DNA of 43,011 nt, from contig JAUXUN010000004.1 of the NCBI GenBank assembly GCA_030680855.1, positions 1 through 43,011 on the forward strand, given 5' to 3'. The position numbers and the translations under genes were made by a program. Positions 34,968-43,011 of the stretch are shown here, piece after piece. Position 1 is the first letter of the stretch, and the number at the start of each line of letters is the position of its first letter. The notes beneath the pieces are model-generated. The model was not told where the DNA came from. It saw only the letters and a program-made list of their open reading frames with translations, and did no database searches. The stretch comes from Aestuariivirga sp. (GTDB lineage: Bacteria > Pseudomonadota > Alphaproteobacteria > Rhizobiales > Aestuariivirgaceae).

Positions 34968-35828
34968 ATGGCCTGGAACGAAAGCAGCGGCACCGCCTGG
35001 ACCTACTTTGAAAATGCCTGGCACAAGGGCAACCCCTCGATTATGGGCGCCATGGACCATGCGCCGTGGCTGGGCTCCTGCGTGTTCGATGGCAGCCGCG
35101 CCTTTGAAGGCGTGGCCCCTGACCTCGATCTCCACTGCCAGCGCCTGATCCGTTCGGCCAGGAGTTTTGACTTGAAGATCCTCAAGAGCGCCGAGGAAAT
35201 TGAAGCCATCATCCGTGAAGGCATCGCAAAATTTCCCAAGACCGCCGAGCTCTATCTGCGCCCCATGTATTGGGCCAGTGAAGGCTTTGTTGATGTCGAC
35301 CCCGAATCCACGAGATTCTCGGTCTCGGTTTATGATTCACCGCTGCCCAAGCCCAAGTCATCCCTGTCCATTACCCTGTCGCCCTTCCGCCGTCCGTCCA
35401 ATGAATACGCGCCCACCGAGGCCAAGGCCGCCTGCCACTATCCCAATTCTGCCCGTGCCATCCGTGAAGCAAAGGCCCGGGGCTTTGACAATGCCGTGAT
35501 GCTTGATCCCCTGGGTCACGTGGCCGAACTCACCACCGCCAATATCTGGTGCGCCAAAAATGGCGAAGCCTATACCCCGGTTCCCAATGGCTGCTTCCTC
35601 AATGGCATCACCCGCCAGCGGGTCATTTCACTGCTGAAGGGAGCGGGCATCAAGGTCCATGAATGCACCCTGGACTGGAAGGACTTGCTCGACGCCGATG
35701 AGGTTTTCTCAACTGGGAACTACAGCAAGGTCATGTCGGTGACGACCATCGAACAGCGCACCCTGCAGCCCGGCCCCATTGCCGCCAAAGCCCGCGAACT
35801 CTACTGGGCCTACGCCCACGGCAGCTGA
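34968..35828 (+). CDS. Class IV aminotransferase (branched-chain type)
   Basis: A 286-aa PLP-dependent fold type IV transaminase. Landmarks: WLGSCVFDGSRAFEG near the N-terminus, the likely PLP lysine in TEAKAACHYPNS, DNAVMLDPLGHVAELTTANIW, and the phosphate-binding GITRQRVISLLK; the C-terminal ADEVFSTGNYSKVMSVT completes the pocket. It probably transfers amino groups with Leu/Ile/Val and 2-oxoglutarate; D-amino-acid transaminase or 4-amino-4-deoxychorismate lyase activity cannot be ruled out from sequence. ATG at 34968 (MAWNESSGT) with agggaag upstream. Confidence 0.87.
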   Translation: MAWNESSGTAWTYFENAWHKGNPSIMGAMDHAPWLGSCVFDGSRAFEGVAPDLDLHCQRLIRSARSFDLKILKSAEEIEAIIREGIAKFPKTAELYLRPMYWASEGFVDVDPESTRFSVSVYDSPLPKPKSSLSITLSPFRRPSNEYAPTEAKAACHYPNSARAIREAKARGFDNAVMLDPLGHVAELTTANIWCAKNGEAYTPVPNGCFLNGITRQRVISLLKGAGIKVHECTLDWKDLLDADEVFSTGNYSKVMSVTTIEQRTLQPGPIAAKARELYWAYAHGS

Positions 35829-35847
35829 AACAGATCGTCACAATCAT

Positions 35848-35996
35848 CCTTCTCCAGCCCTTGGGCTAAGGAAGGTGGCACCCCTGACCTGATCCGGGGT
35901 GACGGATGGGGCCCTTTGTTTCAAAATGGAAGAACCCCATCCGTCACGCGCGAAAGATTGCGCGCGCCACCTTCCCCGTCCTTCGGACGGAGAAGG
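35848..35996. repeat. Complete palindromic intergenic element (family B)
   Basis: About 149 bp between the aminotransferase and the phosphatase gene. Outer imperfect inverted repeats 35848-35879 and 35966-35996 each contain a hairpin; inner arms gtgacggatgggg (35899-35911) and ccccatccgtcac (35935-35947) are a perfect 13-bp inverted repeat. Between inner and outer arms is a further gcgcgcg-type palindrome. The right arm recurs at 22232-22257. It lies between convergent genes. Confidence 0.75.
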
Positions 35997-36014
35997 ACAA
36001 ATCAAGCAATACGG

Positions 36015-36518
36015 TTAAGGCCGCAGAATGAACGGCGTGCCCTCATAGGCGCTCTCGCCGCGGCCGATTCTCGCGATGGCCCGCGACATGCGGCCGTTGC
36101 GGCCCAGAAGTGCATCCGCGTAGGAAACGATCAGCCGGTTGGGCGTGGCTGAAGGCGAGGCGGCGCGCAGTTCATGTGCCAGTTCCTCTTCGTCGGCCTT
36201 GGGCCGCAGCATGCAAAGTGCCGTGTAGGCCGAAGCGGTTGAGCGGCTGATGCCCGCCCAGCAATGGATGAGCATGGGATTGGCCCGGTCCCAACTCTCA
36301 ACGAACTCGATCAGCTTTTCCGCATCTGTTGCCCGCGGCGCCGAAAAGCCGTCCATCATTTCCACCACGTCGTGAAATGTCAGCTTCAGGTGTTCCTCCG
36401 CCACGATATTCTTGAAGGTGCGGTGCGGCGTCTCGGGCCCGAGAAGGCTCACAATCCGCCCCACCGAATGTTGATCCACCAAATCCTGCACCGCATTGAG
36501 GCCGCAAACGATAATCAT
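36015..36518 (-). CDS. Cysteine-based protein tyrosine/dual-specificity phosphatase
   Basis: A 167-aa cytosolic phosphatase with the P-loop HCWAGISRST (H-C-x5-R-S/T) and an upstream general-acid loop candidate (VEMMDGFSAP). It fits the tyrosine/dual-specificity phosphatase fold; the substrate may be a protein or a small phosphate. Its ATG overlaps the stop of the HD gene (ATGA, 36515-36518), so translation is coupled. Last gene of the ygfZ-tag-HD-phosphatase run. Confidence 0.87.
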   Translation of the reverse strand: MIIVCGLNAVQDLVDQHSVGRIVSLLGPETPHRTFKNIVAEEHLKLTFHDVVEMMDGFSAPRATDAEKLIEFVESWDRANPMLIHCWAGISRSTASAYTALCMLRPKADEEELAHELRAASPSATPNRLIVSYADALLGRNGRMSRAIARIGRGESAYEGTPFILRP

Positions 36519-37117
36519 GACTGCACCAGCAATTTGAACTTCTTGAGAAACAAGGCCGCCGCATCATTGGGTGGCAAAGGCCTGAGCTGCAGGAATTTCC
36601 GCGATCCCTCGCCATTCAGCCCCTTTGGCCGGCCAAAGAATTTCTCTGCTTCGGGCACGGAAAACCCGGCAAGTTGTGTAGCTTCCAAATAAGCCGCCAT
36701 TTTGTCCGCCGTCTTGATCTCGGTTTCGCATATTGTAGGCGTATTGGGCGGCAGGCTAAAGCGCATGTGAATGGCCGAAAGCAGGCGCTTTTCAAAGGCC
36801 TTGTAATCCAGCCCCAGCGCCGCCTTGAAGGGCGAGATCATGTCGCCCACCACATATTCCGGTGCGTCATGCAGCAGCGCCATCAGCCGTGACGGCCTGT
36901 CCAGTTGCTGGTTGACATGGGCAGCGATGCCTTCGACCAGAATGCAATGCTGTGCCACGGAAAAGGCATGGTCGCCCTTGGTCTGGCCATTCCACCGCGC
37001 CACCCGCGCCAGCCCATGGGCAATGTCCTCGATTTCGATATCGAGCGGCGAGGGGTCCAGCAGGTCGAGCCTGCGTCCCGAAAGCATCCGTTGCCAGGCG
37101 CGAGGTTCCGGCGCCAT
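36515..37117 (-). CDS. HD-domain phosphohydrolase (YfbR-like)
   Basis: A 200-aa HD-superfamily hydrolase. The metal ligands are seen in GDHAFSVAQHC, LLHDAPEYVVGD (the HD pair) and the distal Asp in EIKTADKMAAYLE. This pattern matches YfbR-like 5'-deoxynucleotidases and related proteins. It probably removes phosphate from nucleotides. ATG at 37117, one base after the tag stop. Confidence 0.87.
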   Translation of the reverse strand: MAPEPRAWQRMLSGRRLDLLDPSPLDIEIEDIAHGLARVARWNGQTKGDHAFSVAQHCILVEGIAAHVNQQLDRPSRLMALLHDAPEYVVGDMISPFKAALGLDYKAFEKRLLSAIHMRFSLPPNTPTICETEIKTADKMAAYLEATQLAGFSVPEAEKFFGRPKGLNGEGSRKFLQLRPLPPNDAAALFLKKFKLLVQS

Positions 37118-37118
37118 G

Positions 37119-37706
37119 TCAGCGCGCCAGCTTCTTCACCGCCTCATGGCGGTGGCAGTCTATCATATGGTCGTTCACCAGACCGCACGCCTGCATGAAG
37201 GCATAGACAATTGTGGGGCCGACAAAACGGAAGCCGCGTTTTTTCATGTCCTTCGAAATCTTCTCCGCCAGGGGCGTCATGGCCGGCACATCCTTCATAC
37301 CGCGCAGCCTGTTTTGCAAGGGCCGGCCATCCATGAAATTCCACAGGTAGGCGGAAAAGTCCGGAATGGCCAGATAGGCCTGGGCGTTGCTGACGCTCGC
37401 TTCGATCTTCAGCCGGTTGCGCACAATGCCCGCGTCATTCATCAGGCGCTCAAGTTTTGCCTGCCGGTAGCGCGCCATTTTTTCCGGATTGAAATCATCG
37501 AAGGCTTTGCGGAAGGCCTCGCGCTTGCGCAAAATCGTGATCCACGAAAGGCCCGCCTGAAAGCCGTCGAGCTGCAATTTTTCAAAGAGCGCGCGGGAAT
37601 CATATTCCGGCACGCCCCATTCCGTGTCGTGATAGGCAACATAAACCGGATCCGTGCCGCACCACTTGCAGCGGCAAACCCCGTCTTCATGCAGAACTCC
37701 AGGCAC
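37119..37706 (-). CDS. tag: DNA-3-methyladenine glycosylase I
   Basis: A 195-aa Tag glycosylase that removes 3-methyladenine from alkylated DNA. Zinc-binding residues include CRCKWCG near the N-terminus and the C-terminal DCHRH. The HhH region and base pocket are seen in EYDSRALFEKLQLDGFQAGL and SWITILRKREAFRKAF. The start is a GTG at 37706 that overlaps the TAG stop of ygfZ (TAGTG), so it is coupled to it. No in-frame ATG lies near, and an internal start would delete the Zn-binding cysteines. Confidence 0.95.
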   Translation of the reverse strand: MPGVLHEDGVCRCKWCGTDPVYVAYHDTEWGVPEYDSRALFEKLQLDGFQAGLSWITILRKREAFRKAFDDFNPEKMARYRQAKLERLMNDAGIVRNRLKIEASVSNAQAYLAIPDFSAYLWNFMDGRPLQNRLRGMKDVPAMTPLAEKISKDMKKRGFRFVGPTIVYAFMQACGLVNDHMIDCHRHEAVKKLAR

Positions 37707-38548
37707 TAGGCGTAATCCTTTGATGGCACATCATATTTTATCCACGCCGGTTTATGCACACGAACCCTGACAGCATCTGTCAGCAATGGCTGTGTTGCCT
37801 CGGCCATGCGGTCCAATCGAAGCAGCGCAAGGGCTGCGTTTCCTGCCGACGACAAAACCGTGCCAATATTCTTGTCAGCGCTTTTGATTGCCGCGCCGCG
37901 AGGAGGTGCTGCCCCATCAAACGTCACCGGAAGAATGCGGCTGCGCCCCGTGGCGCGGTGCTCCATGCGGGAAACAACTTCCTGGCCGATGTAACAGCCC
38001 TTGCTAAAACTCACCGCCCCCAACTGATCGAGATTCGCTTCATGGGGAAACAGCTCGCCCGAACCAATGTCACCATCGCTGTCGGCCAGCCCCAAAGCGA
38101 TGCGCGCCTGATCATAGCCCGTGCCCGTTGGCAGCTTGCCATTTTCTGCAAACATGCGCCAACCCACGAGCGGCGTGCGCGGGTCAATATAGGCATTAAG
38201 TGCTTCGGGCTCTGTGGGCGAAACGCCAACTTCCAAGTCCTTGCGCTCGGTCATCGCAACCTTGGCCCGCAGCCGGTAAAACATCAGGCACTTCGTGAGC
38301 TCTTCAAGCTGCGAGGCAGCACAATCCAGCAAATAGCCTTCAGCCGCTTTCACCACAAAGAAATCAAACAGGACTTTCCCCTGCGGTGTGAGCAGGGCGG
38401 TATAACGCGCCTCGCCCTCGGCCAGCCCCAGAATATCCGCCGTCACCAGGTTATGCAGGAAATTCTCGATTTCAGCCCCTTCAAGGCTGAGGACCGCGCG
38501 CTCACGCCGCACCTGCATTAAAAAGCTAGAATTCGCCATCAGCACCAT
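37706..38548 (-). CDS. ygfZ: Folate-binding YgfZ/IBA57-type protein
   Basis: A 280-aa tetrahydrofolate-dependent protein that helps assemble or repair certain Fe-S enzymes. The signature KGCYIGQEVVSRMEHRATG is complete. The N-terminal half is the GcvT-like fold (FLHNLVTADILGLAEGEARY). Start at ATG 38548; ATG 38539 (MANSSFL) is equally possible as neither has a clear ribosome-binding site. First gene of the minus-strand run; it is divergent from pyrC. Confidence 0.92.
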   Translation of the reverse strand: MVLMANSSFLMQVRRERAVLSLEGAEIENFLHNLVTADILGLAEGEARYTALLTPQGKVLFDFFVVKAAEGYLLDCAASQLEELTKCLMFYRLRAKVAMTERKDLEVGVSPTEPEALNAYIDPRTPLVGWRMFAENGKLPTGTGYDQARIALGLADSDGDIGSGELFPHEANLDQLGAVSFSKGCYIGQEVVSRMEHRATGRSRILPVTFDGAAPPRGAAIKSADKNIGTVLSSAGNAALALLRLDRMAEATQPLLTDAVRVRVHKPAWIKYDVPSKDYA

Positions 38549-38583
38549 TTACGGTTGCTTTGTGCCACAATCAAGGAACCTGG

Positions 38584-39930
38584 ATGAAACGCAGGGCTGA
38601 TCTCATTTTATCGGGGGCAACCCTGGTTAATCATGATGGGGTGGCGGCCCGCGATCTTGCCATTCTGCAAGGCCGCATTGTGGGGGTAGGCGATGTCAGC
38701 GATTTCTCCGCCGCCGAGAGCCTGGATTGCACGGGCCTGCACATCCTGCCCGGCGTCATCGACAGCCAGGTGCATCTCCGCGAGCCCGGCCTTGAACACA
38801 AGGAAGACCTGGAATCCGGTGGCCGCGCCGCGGTCATGGGCGGTGTCACCAGCGTCTTCGAAATGCCCAATACCAAGCCGCTCACCGTCACGGCGACAGC
38901 CCTGGCCGACAAGGTCCGCCGCGCCACTGGCCGCATGTATTGCGATTTCGCCTTTTACATGGGTGGCACAAGGGAAAATGTGGTCGATCTCGCCGCCTTC
39001 GAAAAGCTGCCGGGCTGCGCCGGCATCAAGGTTTTCATGGGCTCTTCCACCGGTGAATTGCTGGTCGAGGATGATGAAGGCGTCGCCCGCATACTGGCGC
39101 AAACCAATCGCCGCGCCGCCTTCCACAGTGAAGATGAATTCCGCCTGCGACAGCGCGTGAATGAACAAATCGCCGGCAACCCCGCCAGCCATCCCGTCTG
39201 GCGCGATGCCGAAGCTGCAAGGCTCTGCACCGAACGCCTCATCCGCATTGCAAGGCGCACCGGCAAGCGCATTCATGTCCTCCATGTTTCAACCGCCGAT
39301 GAAATGCCGCTGCTCGCCGCCAACAAGGATGTGGCAACCGTTGAAGTGACGCCCCATCACCTGACCCTGTCCTCCGATGATTACGCAAGGCTCGGCACCC
39401 TGCTGCAAATGAACCCGCCCGTGCGCTCGAAAGATCATCAGCGCGCCATCTGGCAAGCCCTTCTGTCCGGCGTGGTAGATATCCTCGGCTCGGACCATGC
39501 GCCGCACACGCTGGAAGAAAAAGCCAAACCCTATCCTGCTTCACCCTCTGGCATGCCCGGCGTGCAAACCTTGGTTCCCGTCATGCTCGATCATGTGAAC
39601 AAGGGCCGCCTTTCCATCGAGCGCTTCGTTGATCTCACGTCTCATGGCCCGGCGCGCATTTTCGGCATCGCGCAAAAGGGCCGCATCGCCGAAGGCTTTG
39701 ATGCCGATCTCACCGTTGTTGATCTCAGGAAAAAGCGCGTCATCGAAAACAAATGGATTGAAAGCAAATGCGGCTGGACGCCTTATGATGGCCATGAAGT
39801 CACGGGCTGGCCGCAGGGAACCTTCGTGCGCGGCCAAAAAGTCATGTGGGAAGATCAAATTTTAGGTAAAGCCGCAGGCCAGCCCGTTAAGTTCTTGGAA
39901 GCATTGCCTGCGCTAAAGGACCCCGCATGA
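38584..39930 (+). CDS. pyrC: Dihydroorotase (PyrC, class I type)
   Basis: A 448-aa amidohydrolase that closes carbamoyl-aspartate to dihydroorotate in pyrimidine synthesis. Metal and catalytic residues: H64 and R66 in DSQVHLREPG, carbamylated Lys in AGIKVFMGSS, His in FHSEDE and LHVST, Asp in ILGSDHAPH. The first His of the normal H-x-H is Gln62, a change I have the impression is shared by related Hyphomicrobiales proteins. ATG at 38584 follows aagga (38573-38577). Its stop overlaps the start of the acuI-like gene (ATGA at 39927-39930). Allantoinase or other cyclic amidohydrolase activity is an alternative, given the altered site. Confidence 0.9.
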   Translation: MKRRADLILSGATLVNHDGVAARDLAILQGRIVGVGDVSDFSAAESLDCTGLHILPGVIDSQVHLREPGLEHKEDLESGGRAAVMGGVTSVFEMPNTKPLTVTATALADKVRRATGRMYCDFAFYMGGTRENVVDLAAFEKLPGCAGIKVFMGSSTGELLVEDDEGVARILAQTNRRAAFHSEDEFRLRQRVNEQIAGNPASHPVWRDAEAARLCTERLIRIARRTGKRIHVLHVSTADEMPLLAANKDVATVEVTPHHLTLSSDDYARLGTLLQMNPPVRSKDHQRAIWQALLSGVVDILGSDHAPHTLEEKAKPYPASPSGMPGVQTLVPVMLDHVNKGRLSIERFVDLTSHGPARIFGIAQKGRIAEGFDADLTVVDLRKKRVIENKWIESKCGWTPYDGHEVTGWPQGTFVRGQKVMWEDQILGKAAGQPVKFLEALPALKDPA

Positions 39931-40916
39931 CCGACAGTTTCCGCGCCATCCAGATTTCCAAAACCGATCAGGGCCAGCAGGTTAAGTTCTTGACATTGAC
40001 CGAAGCCGATCTCATGGAAGGCGATGTCACCGTCGCCGTCAGCCATTCCTCGGTGAATTACAAGGATGGCCTGGCGATCACCGGAAAAGCCCCCATCATC
40101 CGCAAGTTTCCGCTCATTCCCGGGGTCGATTTCGCCGGAACCGTAATAAAGTCATCCCACAAGAACTGGAAGCCTGGCGATCAGGTCATTCTCAATGGCT
40201 GGGGCGTTGGCGAACAGCACAATGGCGGTTTTTCTGAAGTGGCCCGCGTTTCCGGCGACTGGCTCGTGGCCGTGCCGAAGGGCTGGACCTGCGCCGATAC
40301 CATGGCCGTTGGCGTTGCCGGCTACACCGCCATGCTCTGCGTCATGGCCCTTGAAGAGCAGGGGGTAAAGCCTGGCGATGGTGAAATCCTGGTGACCGGT
40401 GCGGCAGGCGGGGTCGGCACTGTTTCAATCGCGCTTCTCTCCAGACTCGGCTTCAAGGTTGCAGCCTCCACCGGCCGCCCGGAAGAATCCGAATTCCTGA
40501 AAAAACTCGGTGCCTCGACAATCATTGACCGCAATGAATTCAACGTGCCCGTAAAGGCGCTGGCCAAAATGCGCTGGGCCGGCGCCATTGATTCCGTGGG
40601 CTCCACCACGCTCGCCAATGTCATCTCGCAAATCAAAAATGATGGCGCCGTTGCCGCCTGCGGCCTGGCCCAAGGCATGGACCTGCCAACCTCGGTAGCC
40701 CCCTTCATTCTGCGCGGCGTTAAACTGATCGGCATCAACTCCGTCACCACGCCGCTGCCGCGCCGCCAGCAGGCCTGGAACCGCATCGCCCGCGATCTTG
40801 ATCTCAAGGCCCTTGCCGCCCTCACCACCCATGTGAAGCTGGAAGATGTGCCGCGCGTCGCCGCTGACATTGTTGCAGGCCAGGTGCGTGGCCGCGTTGT
40901 TGTGGATATCCGTTAG
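39927..40916 (+). CDS. AcuI/YhdH-type quinone oxidoreductase (acrylyl-CoA reductase)
   Basis: A 329-aa medium-chain dehydrogenase/reductase without zinc ligands. The NADPH-binding motif is VTGAAGGVGTVSIALL, and LIPGVDFAGTV and VGVAGYTAMLCVMALEE are characteristic of the AcuI/YhdH group. These enzymes reduce acrylyl-CoA to propionyl-CoA in organisms that break down DMSP or 3-hydroxypropionate. The identity is probable but not proven. ATG overlaps the pyrC stop, so the genes are coupled; lysE-type gene starts three bases after its stop. Confidence 0.9.
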   Translation: MTDSFRAIQISKTDQGQQVKFLTLTEADLMEGDVTVAVSHSSVNYKDGLAITGKAPIIRKFPLIPGVDFAGTVIKSSHKNWKPGDQVILNGWGVGEQHNGGFSEVARVSGDWLVAVPKGWTCADTMAVGVAGYTAMLCVMALEEQGVKPGDGEILVTGAAGGVGTVSIALLSRLGFKVAASTGRPEESEFLKKLGASTIIDRNEFNVPVKALAKMRWAGAIDSVGSTTLANVISQIKNDGAVAACGLAQGMDLPTSVAPFILRGVKLIGINSVTTPLPRRQQAWNRIARDLDLKALAALTTHVKLEDVPRVAADIVAGQVRGRVVVDIR

Positions 40917-40919
40917 ATC

Positions 40920-41534
40920 ATGGATGTGTCATTGCTCATCGCTGGCCTGGGCATCGGCATTGCAATGGCGGCACCCCTGGGTCCTGTCAATCTCATCGTC
41001 ATCCGCACCGCGCTGCGCCATGATTTGAAAGTGGCTTTTCTTGCCGGTCTCGGTGCCGTGCTCGCTGACGTCTTGATAGCCGGCATCGCGGCCTACGGCA
41101 TTCAATCGATATCGCATCTCATATTGGACTACGCAAAAGTTTTAAAAATTGCCGGCGGGATTTTTTTGATCGTGCTCGGCATCCGCACGGCGCGAACCCA
41201 TTTTTCCGCGAGCGATCTTACCAATGGTGCACATTCCGCCAGGTTCGGCCTGACTTTCTCATTGTCGGTCACCAATCCCGGCCTTGTCCTGGGCTATCTC
41301 GCCATTTTCAGTTCGCTGAGCACGCATCTGGCTCTTGGCGCTTCACCCTTCCGGCCAGCCATCGTTCTCCTCGGCATTGCCTTGGGGAGTGCGTTGTGGT
41401 GGCTGGCGTTGAGTTACTTCATGGACCGGTTGAAGGCCCGGCTCGGCCCTTCGACCCTGGACCGCATCAATCGCTGGTCGGGAGTTTTGGTGGCTGCCTT
41501 CGGCTTCCTGCTGCTGTGGAAGGCCTTCGACTGA
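40920..41534 (+). CDS. LysE-family exporter
   Basis: A 204-aa inner-membrane protein with about six transmembrane helices. The conserved block GIAMAAPLGPVNLIVIRTAL and the later LTFSLSVTNPGLVLGYLAIF fit the LysE family. It exports an unknown amino acid or amine. ATG at 40920 directly follows the acuI stop, in the pyrC operon. The stop abuts the 3' end of the small conserved protein on the opposite strand. Confidence 0.88.
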   Translation: MDVSLLIAGLGIGIAMAAPLGPVNLIVIRTALRHDLKVAFLAGLGAVLADVLIAGIAAYGIQSISHLILDYAKVLKIAGGIFLIVLGIRTARTHFSASDLTNGAHSARFGLTFSLSVTNPGLVLGYLAIFSSLSTHLALGASPFRPAIVLLGIALGSALWWLALSYFMDRLKARLGPSTLDRINRWSGVLVAAFGFLLLWKAFD

Positions 41535-41795
41535 TTATTGCTTAGTCTGGGCCACGGAGAATTCGCCGCCCCGGATGCGGTCGGGCAGTTTGGCGCACAT
41601 TACCGCCACCGGCTCCTCGCCATAGCTGGCAACCATGTCCGAAAGTGCCGCGAAGATCGCCGCCGTGGCGATGCAATCCGGCTCAAGCCCCTCATAAACC
41701 GCCTCTTCCCAGGCATCAAGGATGTAGCGAAGCGCCAAATGCTTGGCCTCCGCCGGATGCGTCACGGGCACCGGTTTTGTCCGAAATTTCAACAT
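41535..41795 (-). CDS. Small conserved hypothetical protein (86 aa)
   Basis: A short soluble protein starting MLKFRTKPVPVTHPAEAKHL and rich in Ala and Glu, predicted mostly helical (RYILDAWEEAVYEGLEPDCIA). It resembles an uncharacterised Hyphomicrobiales family in length and N-terminal sequence, but I know no function. ATG at 41795. Its 3' end meets the lysE stop with no gap. Upstream, 41796-41937 holds no gene; a gttaatatgaac stretch there is AT-rich and may include promoter elements. Confidence 0.75.
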   Translation of the reverse strand: MLKFRTKPVPVTHPAEAKHLALRYILDAWEEAVYEGLEPDCIATAAIFAALSDMVASYGEEPVAVMCAKLPDRIRGGEFSVAQTKQ

Positions 41796-41937
41796 TATTG
41801 TCTTTTCAATAGAGGCATTGGTCCCCGTCCACAGCGCTTTTCCACCAGCCCCGCATTCGTTAACTCATCATAGCAAAGGCGTGGCCTTCCGCGACTTGTT
41901 CCTTAAAAAAGGGTTAATATGAACAGTGAATTTTAAG

Positions 41938-42351
41938 TCAAAACCCCAGCAGGGTCCGGGCCCGGGCAATGGCCTCCCGGACATTGGGGGCAAAATCAAG
42001 CGAATCGAGCTCCGCCGGGGCCAGCCACCGGGCGTCGAGCGCATCACTTGAGGCACGCGCCGTGCCGGACCGCCACATTCCGCCATAACAGGCAATGGCA
42101 TAGTGCAAGGCGGGCTTTTCCCGGATAATTTCATAGAGCCCGACAAATTCTGTGAGATCAGCCGTTACCCCCGATTCTTCCAGCAGTTCACGCTTTGCCG
42201 CCACCAACGCAGTTTCGCCGAACTCGACATGGCCGCCGGGCAGGCTCCACAGGCCCAAAGGCGGTTTGGCCCGTTGAACGAGCAGCACCTTTCCGTCTTT
42301 CCAGACACAGGCCGAGGCCCCAAGCTTGGGCAATTGTTGAAGGGCAGTCAT
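41938..42351 (-). CDS. Nudix hydrolase
   Basis: A 137-aa Nudix hydrolase that cleaves nucleoside diphosphate linked substrates. The Nudix box is complete: GGHVEFGETALVAAKRELLEESGV form (G-x5-E-x7-REL-x-EE-x-G, about residues 38-60). Housecleaning of oxidised nucleotides (MutT-like) or ADP-ribose hydrolysis are options. ATG at 42351. Divergent from the SRAP gene, with 17 bp between starts. Confidence 0.9.
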   Translation of the reverse strand: MTALQQLPKLGASACVWKDGKVLLVQRAKPPLGLWSLPGGHVEFGETALVAAKRELLEESGVTADLTEFVGLYEIIREKPALHYAIACYGGMWRSGTARASSDALDARWLAPAELDSLDFAPNVREAIARARTLLGF

Positions 42352-42368
42352 CGGGCTAAACTGGCTCC

Positions 42369-43011
42369 ATGTGTGGCCTCTATAGTTTCAGGAAATCGGC
42401 GGAAGAAACAAGATCGCTGCTTCATTATCTGGAGGAGCTGGAGTTTCCGCCCCGCACCTACGTGGCGCCGCAAAGCCCCATCGCCATCGTGCGCGAGGAA
42501 AACAAACAACGGCATTTCGCCCTGGTGCGCTGGGGTTTCATCCCCTCCTGGGTGAAGGAAATCAAGCCGGGAAAGCCCATGATCAATGCGCGCAGCGAAA
42601 CGCTGCTGGAAAAGCCCTCATTCCGGAATGCCGTCCGGCGCCGCCGCTGCCTCATTCCCGCCGATGGCTATTATGAATGGCTGGGTGATGTGCCGGGCAA
42701 GAAAATTCCGTACTTCTTTCACCGCCCCGATCACGGCCTCTTTGCCTTTGCCGGCCTGTGGGAGCACTGGCAGGGGGCCGATGGCTCGGAACTTGAAACC
42801 GCCGCCATCATCACCACCGAGCCCAATCCCGTCGCCGCGCAAATTCATGACCGGATGCCCGCGGTCATCCAGCCGGAGAATTTTGCCCAGTGGCTGGATG
42901 TCAGGAATGTAGACGCCGAAGCGGCGGTGCAATCCCTGAAACCTGCGCCCGATGACTATTTTGTCTTTGAACCCACCGTCATTGCCCGCAACGCCCCGCC
43001 GCCCAGGCCCA
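42369..43011 (+). CDS. SRAP-domain protein (YedK/HMCES-like), partial
   Basis: The first 214 residues of an SOS-response-associated peptidase family protein, cut by the window end. Family members form a covalent bond with abasic sites in single-stranded DNA to protect them. Cys2 (MCGLYS) is the nucleophile after removal of Met1. Asn73 (MINARSET), Glu103 (ADGYYEW) and His160 (AQIHDRMP) complete the active site. ATG at 42369. It is divergent from the Nudix gene, so both are linked to DNA damage. Confidence 0.92.
   Translation, partial: MCGLYSFRKSAEETRSLLHYLEELEFPPRTYVAPQSPIAIVREENKQRHFALVRWGFIPSWVKEIKPGKPMINARSETLLEKPSFRNAVRRRRCLIPADGYYEWLGDVPGKKIPYFFHRPDHGLFAFAGLWEHWQGADGSELETAAIITTEPNPVAAQIHDRMPAVIQPENFAQWLDVRNVDAEAAVQSLKPAPDDYFVFEPTVIARNAPPPRP

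Overview
The window reads as a chromosomal segment of a GC-rich alphaproteobacterium, most probably of the order Hyphomicrobiales (Rhizobiales). The evidence is gene content and order: a CcrM-type GANTC methyltransferase beside rnhB, an smc / DsbA-like / DUF721 block facing mutY, moaB-UDG-ETF:QO, polyprenyl synthase-DUF2007-TrmN6-S49 peptidase, glyQ-glyS-ppdK-sleB, and ygfZ-tag-HD-phosphatase facing pyrC. Genus cannot be fixed from the sequence alone. Coding density is very high, and no rRNA, tRNA, CRISPR array, insertion sequence with a transposase, or prophage was seen. No stretch of 300 bases or more lacks a gene.

Layout. 1-5277 (minus): HAD hydrolase, smc, a periplasmic DsbA-like thioredoxin and a DUF721/DciA-like protein. 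5330-6382 (plus): mutY. 6466-10907 (minus): a GST, a HAD phosphatase, ccrM, rnhB and a PA0069-type radical SAM protein. 10975-13905: an EamA exporter, then a LacI-type regulator facing a two-cupin operon, with two palindromic operators between them. 13916-15830 (minus): moaB, a LysE-type exporter and a family-4-like UDG. 15916-22193 (plus): ETF:ubiquinone oxidoreductase, a TadG-like VWA protein, a TPR protein and ispE. 22299-23318 (minus): polyprenyl diphosphate synthase. 23426-35828 (plus): DUF2007, TrmN6-like methyltransferase, S49 peptidase, a 58-aa membrane protein, a second methyltransferase, glyQ, a DUF559 nuclease, glyS, an MFS carrier, a PPDK-like protein, a SleB hydrolase and a class IV aminotransferase. 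36015-38548 (minus): ygfZ, tag, an HD phosphohydrolase and a Cys-phosphatase. 38584-41534 (plus): pyrC, acuI-like reductase and a LysE exporter. 41535-43011: a small conserved protein, a Nudix hydrolase and an SRAP gene cut by the window end.

Most genes are housekeeping: chromosome segregation, DNA repair (mutY, UDG, tag, SRAP, Nudix), translation (GlyRS), isoprenoid/quinone synthesis, pyrimidine synthesis and central carbon metabolism. Against this background the points that stand out are: (1) a PPDK homologue in the usual ppdK position whose ATP-grasp domain is eroded while its phospho-His and PEP/pyruvate domains look intact; (2) a DUF559 nuclease gene bracketed by about 40-bp inverted repeats and wedged, in translational register, exactly between glyQ and glyS; (3) a low-GC tract inside glyS (about 40% GC against about 60-70% around it) that also carries extra sequence; (4) three GANTC sites at 10-11-bp spacing upstream of ccrM; (5) a LacI/two-cupin unit with paired operators; (6) several families of palindromic intergenic repeats, one a triple hairpin that carries GANTC sites.
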